Shown: positions 37,107 through 48,100 of the stretch, piece after piece | Layout: each line of letters starts with the position of its first letter | How positions within the stretch are numbered: the first letter of the stretch is position 1 | From: Podospora pseudocomata | Lineage: Eukaryota; Ascomycota; Sordariomycetes; Sordariales; Podosporaceae | Reading direction: 5' to 3' | Assembly (NCBI RefSeq): GCF_035222375.1 | Contig: NC_085889.1 | Location: 3,720,001-3,784,000 of the forward strand | DNA length: 64,000 bases | Made by a program: the position numbers and the translations under genes | The notes under the pieces: generated by a model | The model's input: only the letters and a program-made list of their open reading frames with translations | Told to the model about the DNA's origin: nothing | Database searches by the model: none

Positions 37107-39044
37107 TTAAGCACCAACAGTAACCGTCACCGTCTCCCGCACCTGCTCCGTCACTGTCTCCCTCTCCGTCACCGTGACCGTTGCCTCTTTCTCCTGCCCT
37201 CCGTTTGCCACGTCTGGGATTGTTGTTGTTTGCTCTGGAATAGGAGTGGGAGTGGCGGTGGTGGTGATGGTGGTGGTGTCCTCGATAGGAATAACCGACA
37301 ATCTTGTCCTCGTCGTTGTTGTGGTTGGAACCGGCTCAGGAGTGGGAAAGATGATCGGGGGAGGGGTGGCTGATGTTTGGAGGGGTTCGCTCTCGACAGG
37401 CGCGGGGAGGAAGGGTTCGACGCTTGGGAGGTCGGTTGTTGTGGGGAGGGGGATAATGGTCTCGTCGAGTTGGGGGAAGCGGGGGGTTGGGCTGAGGGTG
37501 ATGGTCATGGTTATTGTTTCTGAGGTCAGGTCGATGGTGGCAGTTTTGGTGATGGCGGTTGTGAGGGGGGTTGTCTCGGTTTGGATGGGAGCTTCCCCTG
37601 TTTGGGTGACTGTCTCGATGCCGGTCGAGATCGTGATGGTTGCTGTGCTGGTGATGGATTGTGCTGGTGACTCTGTGGGGGTAGTATCGACGTCTGTTTC
37701 GGTGACTGTTCCGACGCCGGAAGAGACTGTGATGGTTGCTGTTGCGGTGAATGTATCCGCTGGTGTGCTCGAGGCAGGTGCAGTCGTTGCGGGAGGAGTG
37801 GAAGGGGCATCGCTTGGGAGATTGGGGATCATATCCGCTGGCACAATTCCCAAGGTCTCCTGCGCCAGATCAGGATCGACGCACCCGATGATGACGCCGT
37901 TGACCGTATTGTTCAAGGGCATGGCGAAGCAGGCTGTGCCGGAGGGGCACTCGCGCTGAAGCTCAAAGTTGTTTCCATTCTCGGAGCACTTCACAACGTT
38001 GTGGTTGACGCAGGCGGCCTGGCCTACGTTGCAGGCGGTGGACATGGTGGTTTCTGAGAAGATGGTGTTGTACTCCTGGGCCAGGGCAATGTTGTTTCTG
38101 AACTCATTGGTGGGGATGCTTGCGGTCGCGGTTGGGAGGTTGGTGATGGCGGTGGGAATGGCGGTGTTGGGCTCGCCGGTGACGGTGACGTTGGCGGCTG
38201 AGGTGGCCGGTGTTGATGCGGTTTCGGTAGGGAGAGTGCTAGTAGCACCAGTCTCTGTCGGGCTGCTTGTGAGGTCGGCGGGTTCGGTAGTAGCGGTGCT
38301 GGTGAGATCGGTACTAGCAGTCCCAGTCGCGGTGGCCGATAGAGTAAGAAAGGAGGAAATAATCAGCGGCGTGCTTGAAGTTGGCAACGGCTTTGATGTC
38401 TCAACGGAGGTCTCCGTCTCACTGGCGAGGCTCGTGGCGGGCGTGGATGTTTCGACTAGAGAGGTCTCGAGGGAAGCAGTCGCGGTCTCCGATGTCTCCG
38501 CTGTTGAAGTCTCGACAGTCGAAGTTTCAACAGTAGAGGTCTCAGTCGCAAGAGTCTCGGTAGCAGTAACCTCCCCCACCGACGTCTCACCCACAGAACT
38601 CTCCACCCCCGAACTCGCAATCGAGCTGACTGTAGCCCCAGGTAAGCCCGTCACCGTCGCCTCAGCAGTAGAAGTCTCCAACCCCGCCCCGGCGCTCGTC
38701 TCCGGCGCCCCAACCAACGGCAGCGTGACCTGGCTAACCAAACTCCTCGTCGTTGTAGTAGGTACAGCCTCCTCAATCTCCGTCACCGTCGTCTCCGGCA
38801 CCGTCGTCTCCGGCACAATCGTCGTCACAACCGTGGTCTCGATGTTCGTACGCGTCGTGATCACCGGCCCCCCAACGGTAGTATTAAACTGCCTCGCCCA
38901 CTTCATCCTCCCCACCCCCTCCTCCTCCTCCACCGTCCTCCTCCCCTGATGCCCATTCCCATTCGATCCCCTCCTCCACTGAAGAGGACCGGCCTCTGCA
39001 ACCGACCCCAAAAGTAGCGATATTAATGTTGTTGTAAGGCGCAT
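37107..39044 (-). CDS. Secreted Ser/Thr-rich protein with CBM19 chitin-binding module
   Basis: Single exon, 645 aa. MRLTTTLISLLLGSVAEA is a signal peptide. Most of the chain is Thr/Ser/Val-rich with repeats of VETST and TATITVSSG type, likely heavily O-mannosylated. Residues about 336-392 hold six cysteines in the pattern STACNVGQAACVNHNVVKC, RECPSGTACFAMPL and GCVDPD, matching carbohydrate-binding family 19, which binds chitin. No catalytic domain is present. The C-terminus (TEQVRETVTVTVGA) is not hydrophobic, so no GPI anchor signal is seen, although GPI anchoring is common in such wall proteins. It probably sits in the cell wall or medium. The frame is open upstream to 39443 but crosses microsatellites; the signal peptide ATG is the start. 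Confidence 0.87.
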   Translation of the reverse strand: MRLTTTLISLLLGSVAEAGPLQWRRGSNGNGHQGRRTVEEEEGVGRMKWARQFNTTVGGPVITTRTNIETTVVTTIVPETTVPETTVTEIEEAVPTTTTRSLVSQVTLPLVGAPETSAGAGLETSTAEATVTGLPGATVSSIASSGVESSVGETSVGEVTATETLATETSTVETSTVETSTAETSETATASLETSLVETSTPATSLASETETSVETSKPLPTSSTPLIISSFLTLSATATGTASTDLTSTATTEPADLTSSPTETGATSTLPTETASTPATSAANVTVTGEPNTAIPTAITNLPTATASIPTNEFRNNIALAQEYNTIFSETTMSTACNVGQAACVNHNVVKCSENGNNFELQRECPSGTACFAMPLNNTVNGVIIGCVDPDLAQETLGIVPADMIPNLPSDAPSTPPATTAPASSTPADTFTATATITVSSGVGTVTETDVDTTPTESPAQSITSTATITISTGIETVTQTGEAPIQTETTPLTTAITKTATIDLTSETITMTITLSPTPRFPQLDETIIPLPTTTDLPSVEPFLPAPVESEPLQTSATPPPIIFPTPEPVPTTTTTRTRLSVIPIEDTTTITTTATPTPIPEQTTTIPDVANGGQEKEATVTVTERETVTEQVRETVTVTVGA

Positions 39045-39324
39045 CTTTGCTTTGCCTTCGAACCAAAGAAAAATCGTATAAAAAAAGAATAAAAAAGAGA
39101 GATGTAGGACCAGCCCAGAAAAATCCGTTATGCTATGTAGCAAAGAGAGGTCTCGTTCTTGATGGGAAGATGTGCTGAAACAGAAAAAAATGATATAGAT
39201 ATATGCCACGCAAGTGATGATGATAGACAAAAGATGAAAAAGATGAAAAAGATGACAACAAAAGAGATGTTTGCCAACTGGCAAGGATATTGGGGAGTTG
39301 ATCGACAAGAGAGAAAAGGAAAAG

Positions 39325-39357
<33 letters not shown>
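39325..39357 (+). repeat. AT/GT dinucleotide microsatellite
   Basis: An AT run passes into about eleven GT units, in the leader or promoter of the CBM19 gene. Confidence 0.95.
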
Positions 39358-39422
39358 AGACAAGGGATAAAGAAGAGAAAGAGAGGGTATGACGTGCGGG
39401 AGAGAAATGTATAAGAGATGGG

Positions 39423-39448
39423 CACACACACACACACACACACACACG
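39423..39448 (+). repeat. CA dinucleotide microsatellite
   Basis: About thirteen CA units, 65 bp from the GT repeat and of complementary sense, so the two can pair as an inverted repeat. Confidence 0.95.
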
Positions 39449-40747
39449 TTCCCCGAAAGCCCGTAACCGCGTCTCTTTCTCACGATATTACCTGCGCTTC
39501 CCCCTCCACTCCAGCCTTGGTATCATCACATATCACCACCGCCCCAACATCTTCCACCAGGCCGGAACACCTGGCCACCACCCAACCCGCATCAGCGCGT
39601 GGACATCTCCAACTTCGGCCAAACCCTTTGGTTGGTGGTCGTTGCACAACTCCCACCCCCAGTCCAGTTGGCAAACCCCAGCAGCAACCGCCCGCCTTAC
39701 AATTTCTTTCACTGCCGGGATGTCCCACAATGCGTCTAATCTCCAAGCGCTCACGAACCTACCATTTATTTCCCTCTCACCAGCCTGACGTTTCCTCGTC
39801 GTCGTTGAAACAAGCGCCGAAGCGTTCTCATTGGTCTGCAACCTACCCCTGCCAAGACCGACTTCGTAGCCGCTGGCACCAATCGCTTGGGAATTCCACC
39901 CCCCGCCCCCCTGTTGAGCCTCACTTTTCTCTGAACACTTCATCTCTGCGGACTGGAGTGTCCTCAAATCATTCCGAGTGGGTTATAAAGAGGAAACAAA
40001 AACCCCTCATTTTTCACACAGCATCTGCGCACCATCTTTTGCCGGATGAGCTAGCTACTATACATAACCCTCCTTTGTGTATGACCAAGATAACATTCCT
40101 AACCCTCACCACCTACACATGCACCAGAATTCCAGTAATCCTTACCCCCTCTCATGAAGTAGTAGCTGCCTCGAGTTTAATACGCCCTGCTTCACAACGT
40201 CACCACATGAACACACAAGTCACAACTTCAATCCTTTGACATGTTCAAAGACTTCTTTTGCACTGTCGATAATACATGCATCCAAACTTATATACCCATC
40301 CTCCACCCCAACTTCCTGCCGACATCCCTCCTACCCGAATTGTATACACAAATAACGATACTGAATCCAGATCATGACCGCATTTCCCCCTCTGTTCCCT
40401 CCATCTCTCTCTCGATATATACATACATCTCTTCCAATGCAAAAAAGCTCTACTCCCACCAAACCACCCCGGGTATCTTATGCTGAATCGACTGAAACTG
40501 GAAATATGCTCCCCCCTCCTCCCCAAAGCCCCATACACTCATAATGTGTATACTAAACAATGCTCATTCCAACACAACCAAGCGTTTCAATGTCCATCAT
40601 CCCCCGAAATCCGCACAATCGTCGGACCCGGCGACTTCTCCGGTGATGTACACGGCGAAGGAAGCGACTGCACCGCATTGTCCGACTCGCTCTGAGCAAC
40701 CTTAGAACTGCCCGCAGTAGAAGCTCTCTCCGCCATTCGAGCCACCA

Positions 40748-43700
40748 TCACCCTCCCAACCTGCTGAATCTTGCTAACATGCCCCCCCACCCCCCCTTAA
40801 CCGTCTCCTCAGACAAAACCCGGTTACCATACCCGTTAATCTCCACGCCCTCCACCTCATCAACATTCGTAGCCACCAACCCCGCCATCTCCTCCCACTC
40901 CTCCCTCCTGAGCTGCTCTTCCACTGCATCCTCAACACTTGTCTCCATCGTACCCTCCCTCCTCCCCCGACCATCATCCCCCAAACACCCCGTCCAGGCT
41001 TCCCGAAACTTCAGCCCCAACGCCACCGCCATGTGCCTCGACACACTATTCCCCACCAACTTCCACTTATCCGACTGCCTCCCCAGCAGCACCTCCTCCT
41101 CCGAAAACCCCTGCGCCCTTCGAGCCTCTGCCAAGGTAAAGGGCCTGCTCTCCCTCCAATGCAAGCCGTTCGCGGTCCTCGCGTCCCGAGGGTCCAACGC
41201 CGTCGTGATGGTAGGGAACGTAAGGTTCGGCGCAAGTCTTGACCACCCCTGTGCGGTGCTGGCAACCCGACCGCGCATCGTGCCCTCACCACTGGGGAAC
41301 AGCTCCCTGTCCGCCGCCGTCATCACCCCATTTCCGCCATTCCACGTCTTGACGAAATTCATGCCGTGGGGGAAAATGGGAATTACAGCCACCTGCTGTC
41401 GAATAGTTCCGGTGAAGCCTATAGTTAGACGGTGCTCCGGGTGAGATACGCAAGCATCCACCATGCCATCGATAATGTCGGGCAGATCTGCCGTCGCCTC
41501 GGACGAGCTGGTGTACTTGAACGGCGTGGGAATATCAAGAAATCGCCGGACATAAGCCTCGCCATTGCACAGTTTCCCAATACCCCGCTGTTTTGTCCCC
41601 GGATAGTGGGAATGTGAGGGTGCGGGTGCTTCAGGCAAGCGCACGTCGGGGGTTGCAATGAGGAGAAACACCCGGTTACGCGACTGGGGCGCACCGTGGG
41701 TCCAGGCATCCCCATTCACCAGCTGAGCTTGGTAACCCAGGCCGATGACTGCACAGAACAGCTGGGACAGCGTGTCTTGGCTTCGGTTTTGGTGTGCTTG
41801 GACGATCGAGGCGACGTTTTCGAGAACAGCGTACTTTGGGCGATAAAAATCGATAAAGGCCGCAAAGGACGCCACCATGGACTGGTTCTTTGTTTGCTTG
41901 AGGTCCTTCTTGTCTATGGTCAACAGTGAGAACCCAGGGCAGGGGCTGCCCGCTGAGATGACTTCCACATCGCCTGGTCGAGGAACATTATCCGAGAACT
42001 TTCCCTCCAGAGCTAGCCGTAGAAGGTCATCCACCGAGCCATAGAAAGGATGCACAATGTCTTGGTCAGGGGCGTTGGCCATATAGGTATGGATAGCCTT
42101 GTCCCAAGTATCGGCAGCCCAACGCATTTCAATGGCGCCACCATCCTCAAGACCTCGTCCCAGGTTACCACTCCCACAGAACAAGTCCATTCCCCGCAGC
42201 TTGCGGACATTGTCTGCCCTTGGATCAAAGCCCTGACGCAGGGTCAAAGGTATGTTGCCAAGAGGAACAACCTTTTGTCGAGTGCCGTCAAGTTGGTGGG
42301 TGATATAGAAGAGATTCCCAGTTCCGCCGCGATTGTATGGGCTTGGAATAGGTGAATCAGCCTCGAAGACGCGCACTTGACATCTCCCTGTGATTCTGTC
42401 AGGCTTCATCACCACAAACTTGTCCGTATAGACGAGCTCGTTGGCGGCGGCGTTCTTGACCACAGAGTCGACCTCCCCGCGCCTGAGGAGCCTCCGGAGC
42501 CGCACGAATATGGTCTTGCCTTGTTTGAACACCTTGACAATCTCACAAGGTTCCGTATATTTGTCCGACAAGTTCAACAGTACCAGGACTGTGTCGCCCG
42601 ATTTGTAACCGAGCTTCTCCGACCCATGAGAGCATCTGATGTGCGACTCTTGCAGTGATACCCAGCGTCGGTGTTCCACAATGTAAGTGTGCCGAACAAA
42701 AAAGTCGTCACCGCTGGTCTCTGGGCTGCCGAACCAGTTGGCTTTGTGGACAGCCATGACCTCGTGCTCTTTAACCCTGGCATGCTTGCCCTCCTCACAT
42801 GTACAATGATCGCTCAGGAATAGCTCGTTCGGCCAAGGGTATCGCATCAAACAACACGGCGTCTCTGCAGGTCGGTATAGCCACGTGACATCGAAGCTTC
42901 GGGCGCCATCTTTGGCTTTGTAAACCTTTTGGACCAGACCGAACCAGCGCGAGTCGGTCACCCCCTCTTCCTTCTTCCACTTGGTGTTTGTGCTTTCATC
43001 GTCGTGTGGAGTAGAGATGGTGTCGCCAACTTGGATTGCATCAGTAACGTCGAGAGGTAAAAATTGTGTGGTCCCTCGGCGCCTCCCAGGAACATTGCAC
43101 TCCATCTTGATCTGAACATCTGGTGTCGCTTCCCGGGCCGGCACTGGTGTTCGAAGCCCTCCATCTGGACTTGACACCACATGGAATACCTTCCCAAGAA
43201 CCATATGTCCAAACAACTCATTGATATACGGCGTTACGATGGTCGGAGCCACCTCAACATCCTGCTTCATCGGCCTGCCCTCCAGAAGCTTCGGGAGCTC
43301 CGGCACAGCTTTGGTAGACTCGTAGATATCGAGATTCATCGCCTCCCGAAATAGCCTCATCGAGCCGGCCTTCTTTTCCCCATGAACCCCAAAGACTTCT
43401 TTCCAAATAAAGTCGATGTTGTTGGCGACTGCAACCCTGAAGTCAATCCTAGGATACTGTCGCCGCCACTTTCGGAAAGCGTCAGATCCGCCATGGGTGC
43501 TCTCAAGCCACTCAGAGAAAGAATTCTTGAAGACTTCGAGACAAAGACTGCGGTTTTCCTGGAGCAAGTAACCAGCATAGTCGACGACGTGCTTGGCGAG
43601 ATCCATGGCCCATACAAACGGTTCGTAAAACCTTTTGTATTCAACCGTTGGCCTCCGCAGTCGATAGTAGACCTCATTTCTCGAATTAAAGACCGAACGA

Positions 43701-44617
43701 ACCCAGACTTCGCCATCCACGCTCGGGTGCTCAACCCCATAGTTGCCGATGGGAAGTTCAGCCACCTCGACTTTCTGAACAAAGTACTTGTGACCCTTCC
43801 AGCTGAGCACACCGTCAAAGTAGTACCGGTCGGTGGGTTTCCTCATGCCTATGTGCTGCAATGACCTCATTTCCAAAGGATAGTGTTTCGTATCCAGATA
43901 GAACGAGAACCGGTCCAAGTCAAATTCCATGAAATCGCCATCCATGGCGCCATGGGCCTCCTTCAGGGCCTGCACCGCAATGCGCTCCTTAACCACGGGG
44001 AAGGGAGGTACAAATCCATCGTGCTGGGATCTTGGCGTAACAAGTGTCGAAACAGGTATCTCGACAGAAAGTTGCTGATTTGGAGGGACCGGGCTAGGCA
44101 AACAAGGTGCTGGTGTCTCATTGAGGGTTTCTGGTGCCTCCTCGAGAATTTCCGATGTCTGGGCGATGACTGCCTGGGCGACAACCGCCATTTCCAAACT
44201 GACAAGTTCGGGCTCTAGAGACTGTGATGAGCATGATCCCTGAGGTTCCGGCAATGATACTGGCGGCAGGCAAGGTGCATCTGGGAGGATTGCGCGGCAG
44301 TTGTCTGGCAATATTGGGGGCGGTGACCAGGACGAGTCTTCTGGCCCTGGCATGGACACTGGCGGCAGGGAATGTGCGTCTGGGAAAATCGCATGACATT
44401 GTGCTGGCAGGACTGGCGGTGATGATGGTGGTAATGAGTCGACTACTGGTGACGGCTCATCCTGGTTCTGAAGGAGAGGCAGATGATCCAGAGATGCTGG
44501 GAGCAACGGCCGTAGTTGGTTCAAGATGGCAGCTTCCGTCTTATCATGCGTTGGGATGAGCTCATTGAACTCGAGGTCATGTCCCGTGGAGGGCCACGAA
44601 TCCAGCACCCTCATCAT
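40748..44617 (-). CDS. dim-2: DIM-2 DNA (cytosine-5) methyltransferase
   Basis: One long exon, 1289 aa from the first ATG in frame at 44617. In Neurospora DIM-2 performs all vegetative cytosine methylation and is recruited by HP1 bound to H3K9me3. Motif I is MDLFCGSGNLGRGL (about residue 808), motif IV SAGSPCPGFSLLT with catalytic Cys893, motif VI AVLENVAS, motif VIII-like GAPQSRNRVFLL, and motif X KLVGNSVSRHMAVALGLKF. Between about 480 and 770 are BAH-type segments (GDTISTPHDD, WFGLVQKVYKAK, RYPWPNELFLSDHCTC). A dispensable-looking N-terminus carries a 33-residue tandem repeat with PPVSM and PPVSL. The frame stays open upstream to about 44894 but without ATG, so an upstream exon is possible. 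Compared with Neurospora the C-terminal extension is short. Confidence 0.93.
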   Translation of the reverse strand: MMRVLDSWPSTGHDLEFNELIPTHDKTEAAILNQLRPLLPASLDHLPLLQNQDEPSPVVDSLPPSSPPVLPAQCHAIFPDAHSLPPVSMPGPEDSSWSPPPILPDNCRAILPDAPCLPPVSLPEPQGSCSSQSLEPELVSLEMAVVAQAVIAQTSEILEEAPETLNETPAPCLPSPVPPNQQLSVEIPVSTLVTPRSQHDGFVPPFPVVKERIAVQALKEAHGAMDGDFMEFDLDRFSFYLDTKHYPLEMRSLQHIGMRKPTDRYYFDGVLSWKGHKYFVQKVEVAELPIGNYGVEHPSVDGEVWVRSVFNSRNEVYYRLRRPTVEYKRFYEPFVWAMDLAKHVVDYAGYLLQENRSLCLEVFKNSFSEWLESTHGGSDAFRKWRRQYPRIDFRVAVANNIDFIWKEVFGVHGEKKAGSMRLFREAMNLDIYESTKAVPELPKLLEGRPMKQDVEVAPTIVTPYINELFGHMVLGKVFHVVSSPDGGLRTPVPAREATPDVQIKMECNVPGRRRGTTQFLPLDVTDAIQVGDTISTPHDDESTNTKWKKEEGVTDSRWFGLVQKVYKAKDGARSFDVTWLYRPAETPCCLMRYPWPNELFLSDHCTCEEGKHARVKEHEVMAVHKANWFGSPETSGDDFFVRHTYIVEHRRWVSLQESHIRCSHGSEKLGYKSGDTVLVLLNLSDKYTEPCEIVKVFKQGKTIFVRLRRLLRRGEVDSVVKNAAANELVYTDKFVVMKPDRITGRCQVRVFEADSPIPSPYNRGGTGNLFYITHQLDGTRQKVVPLGNIPLTLRQGFDPRADNVRKLRGMDLFCGSGNLGRGLEDGGAIEMRWAADTWDKAIHTYMANAPDQDIVHPFYGSVDDLLRLALEGKFSDNVPRPGDVEVISAGSPCPGFSLLTIDKKDLKQTKNQSMVASFAAFIDFYRPKYAVLENVASIVQAHQNRSQDTLSQLFCAVIGLGYQAQLVNGDAWTHGAPQSRNRVFLLIATPDVRLPEAPAPSHSHYPGTKQRGIGKLCNGEAYVRRFLDIPTPFKYTSSSEATADLPDIIDGMVDACVSHPEHRLTIGFTGTIRQQVAVIPIFPHGMNFVKTWNGGNGVMTAADRELFPSGEGTMRGRVASTAQGWSRLAPNLTFPTITTALDPRDARTANGLHWRESRPFTLAEARRAQGFSEEEVLLGRQSDKWKLVGNSVSRHMAVALGLKFREAWTGCLGDDGRGRREGTMETSVEDAVEEQLRREEWEEMAGLVATNVDEVEGVEINGYGNRVLSEETVKGGWGGMLARFSRLGG
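44222..44420 (-). repeat. 99-bp tandem duplication in the DIM-2 coding sequence
   Basis: Two copies encode 33-residue units of pattern PP(V/I)LPxxCxAIxPDAxxLPPVSxPxP. The PPVSM codons lie at 44351-44365 and the PPVSL codons at 44252-44266, exactly 99 bp apart. Confidence 0.9.
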
Positions 44618-45152
44618 CCCGAGATGGTAAGTGTGCCAGAAAGAAGCCGAGAGAAGCGATGGATCACCTTGAGACAGGCGACATGAGAACCGTCCGGGTC
44701 GGAGATGGTCTTCGAAAGCGAAAAAGTCGTCCAAAATCCTCGGCCGGGGATCCTCTCTCCCGAAGAGCAGACAGTGACAAAGTCGGGAGTGGGTGTACGG
44801 TATGCGTACCAGACAATTAGCAATAATCCGCCCAGGCAGAGAAAATAAAGATAGAAAAGTTGAAGCAGAAACCCTTCCAGACCAAAAGAAAAGATGGCTT
44901 CACAAAAAGCAGAGAGCAACAAGATAGGGAGATGTCTCAATCTGGAAGTCGTGTGGTACCTCGCGGTTGTGCTCTGGGGTTAGTCGCGCTGAGAAAACAA
45001 GCCATCGGCCAATCAGATGAGTCCATGCATACTCATGCAGACCCACACTTCTTCGAGAGCAACAAAAAGTCAACGAGAGACAGTTGTAGTGAGACTTGAG
45101 AGGCACTCACATTTCTGTATTTCTTTATTTTTACGCATAGTACCTATCTCAA
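44618..45152. other. Upstream region of DIM-2
   Basis: About 535 bp holding the DIM-2 leader and promoter and the 3' flank of the next gene. The DIM-2 frame is open to about 44894 without ATG. No other gene seen. Confidence 0.4.
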
Positions 45153-48100
45153 CTAATCATCATCAAAAGCCTGCTCAGAAGAAGCACGAGCAATCCGATC
45201 GGCCCAGCGTGCAGCCAGAGTCGAATCAATAACATCATCCTTCCCATATCCCCTATATGCGCTGGGCCAGGCCCATGTACAACCATGGTGCTCAACTAGA
45301 TGCTCCAGTCGCTTCCGAACGCGCTCCATCTCTGCCTCTTCCACCAGGTCCTTCCCTATCCGAGCAAAGTACGCAATGGTGTGCATCATTTGCTGGTGGG
45401 CATGTTGCTTTGGCTCTTTGATCTCCTCGGAGAAGTAGTCCGACATCCACCCGTCCAGGACCCAGTCCATGATATGCACCATCTCCTTTCCATCCCCGCA
45501 GCAAGCCATCGCTTTCATGTAGCGGTACACTGTCAACGCACTCATGTGGTATCGTGTCATGTCTTGGGGGAACAGCCGAGTGCCCGCTTCAACCGGACTA
45601 GAGAGGTTGACAAAAGATTGCACCGCCCGCAAACGTGCTCGAGCAAGCAGGTTAGCCAGCCGTTTCTTCCGTGGTATGGGTCGCCGCTCTGTGAGGGAAT
45701 GTTGAAATGTTGCCATTTTCAACGTCTTTCGAATCATGTAACACAGCGCCAAGAACGCAACGGTGTCATCACCCTGGATATGCAGCGTTCGCTCATAGAT
45801 CCTTAGAAACGCATCCATCGTCAGCACAAGGTGGTCCATCCCGTGACCTCTCGGGTTGTGCAGAAGAGCCTTTTTCGAAAGCGCCGTCAGAATTGTGTGC
45901 CATGGCTTCCTGTCGTTCCGCGAAAGTACCGGTCGAGCCGCCTGGCAGAGATGGGCGAGCAAGATGGCCTCAGCCACCGGCCCACATCCGAACTCGCGTG
46001 TGAAGAGCGTCGTATGTCTTGTATAAGAAGCACTATCGACATGGACCCGACACAGCATAGCAACCCAGGCATTGACGAGCTGAAAGTCTAGAGCTCCGAG
46101 AGCAGCTTTGCCTTCCTGGGTGTCCCACCGCCTGAAATCAGACAGGATATCTCCAGCAAAGTGGAACGGGCTATCTCGAACATAGTTCAGGGCTTCCTGT
46201 TTCGAAGGTGCGTTTGTCAAGAGAATGTCAAGATAGTGCCCAACCGGTTTGAGCCCTTGTGAGAGCAACGTGTGATATAGCTCATCTGGAGCCGGAGGGG
46301 TGATTCTGGCAATCTCGAGAGCAGTCAGATTCCCGTTATTGATCGGAAACGTTTCTTTGACGTCCCCTGGCCGGAGTCTTTTGACAGATGGCGCTTTATG
46401 GGCATAGAGCTTGGCCATCATCTGACCAGCAACTTGGGCGTCTGGTTGCATTGCGGGAAGAGGAGGTCTCTGGAACAATCGCCAAGCTTCCCGGGCGTTC
46501 CTAGTTGCTTTGATTTGCAAGGCCCAGTTCCGGTGCAGGTTGAGGGCGGCATGCTCACCTGACACTGTTGGAAGTGGCACGCTTCTTGTTTGAATGGACG
46601 GTGGCTGGCCAAAAGTCGACCCTGCCAGCACCGAGATGCCCTGGTCGATCACATTGGTAGGGTAGCCAGCCTCGCGAGCAAGGAGGCCCGCCATGGAGCT
46701 CCGGCTCAAATCCTCTTCGGGGTCACGGCGCTCGTCAACCCCGTCAACGGCTTGCCGATAAGGAGGCCATGTTGCTGCGATTCGTTCTGCGTTCTTGATC
46801 TCGCCCTTGCTTTTCGGAAGAGCAGCCAAGACCGCTTGTATAGCACTGTAGCTCTCCTTGTCGGGAACTAGGGGAGGGTCGAACGATGATGCAATGCTAA
46901 GGACAAGTCGTTGGGCGGCCCAGTTGTAGGGCATATTGGCAAGTGGACGCATCCTCGACGGCCAGCTAAAGTATTGGAGAGCTTTGTTGAAGACAAAGGA
47001 TCGGACTGCATGGCTGCTATGTCCCTTGGAAGAGTCATCAGATATAGTGTTGATGTAGTCGACGACCAACTGCGCGATTGCCGTGACTGCTGATGGCCAT
47101 GAATCCCGTGTATGCCAAACAAGGCGATGTAGCACTCCGTTGAAGTGCCACCACGTCATATCCCGACCCCTCGACTGCGGCAGCAAATGCCTATCTTCAC
47201 TTTCAGGCCGATGTCGGTGAACGTAGTTGTCCGAGAGATACTGGACCAGGTCCATGAAGCTTTTGGGATTGGCAAAGAGCCGGTCCGTGGCAAACATGGC
47301 CTGTAGTAGGAAGAATGGCTTGCGGCAGCTGCTCCTAAGAAATCTTTCAACTCGCAAGTCGGCATTATGGCAGGAAAGAATCCATAACCAGGTGGCAATG
47401 TCCTGCTCTGTGATCCCTTTGGAAGACTCTAGCTGTTTTATTCGCGCGTTCCAGGCCACTGTGTCCTCGAGATAGCGAGCTAATGGGATGTGTTTGCGTG
47501 CCCGGGCACGCATGTATGCGTCTCGCCGGAGCAGTAATTGGGCTGTCAGGACAGGGAGGCGGGATGATGTGTTGCAGGCTACACCGCGAGCAAGAGGCCA
47601 TTCACTGATGGTCCACTGATCGCTCGGGAAGCGCATGAGGGCAGCCAGCGTCATGGCGGGCGCAGCCCAGTCGAAGTCCTTGTGGTATGACGGGGTATAC
47701 TGAAATGCCTCCCCCTTCCACGCATCGCCCGCCACAGGTCTTGCCCAGCCCCAGGTGAGGGCCAAGGAAGGTCCTGCACGATCCATCCACAGCTCATCGT
47801 CCTGCTCTTGTGCTGACAGATGATCCCAGAGGTTGGAGTACTTTTTTGGGAGGCAATCGACCCGTCGTGGGAGTTCTGAAACCTGGTTTTCTTCTTCTTC
47901 TTCTTCTTCTTCTTCTTCTACTTCTTCTTCTTCTTCTGCGAACTCTGTCTCCAATGTCCTCATCGGTTCCGAGAACCTTTGCGGGAGTGGGGCATCTTGG
48001 CCGCTGCCAAACGTGCTGAAGTGTGTGCCATTGTTCGGTAAACAGATGGATGCTCTGGTAAACGATGCTTGGTTTAAATACTGTTGGGGGTGCCCGTGAA

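Larger units (their letters stand above)
39045..40747. other. Intergenic between the CBM19 gene and DIM-2
   Basis: About 1.7 kb, mostly promoter of the CBM19 gene with two microsatellites, then a C-rich stretch and the DIM-2 3' flank. The 273-codon frame at 39418-40239 (+) starts inside a CA repeat and is low in complexity. No gene recognised. Confidence 0.45.

Noticed and set aside
39418-40239. 273-codon plus-strand open frame
   Set aside because: It starts inside the CA microsatellite, is low in complexity (Thr/Ser/Pro/His), has no motif, and overlaps minus-strand frames of similar quality.
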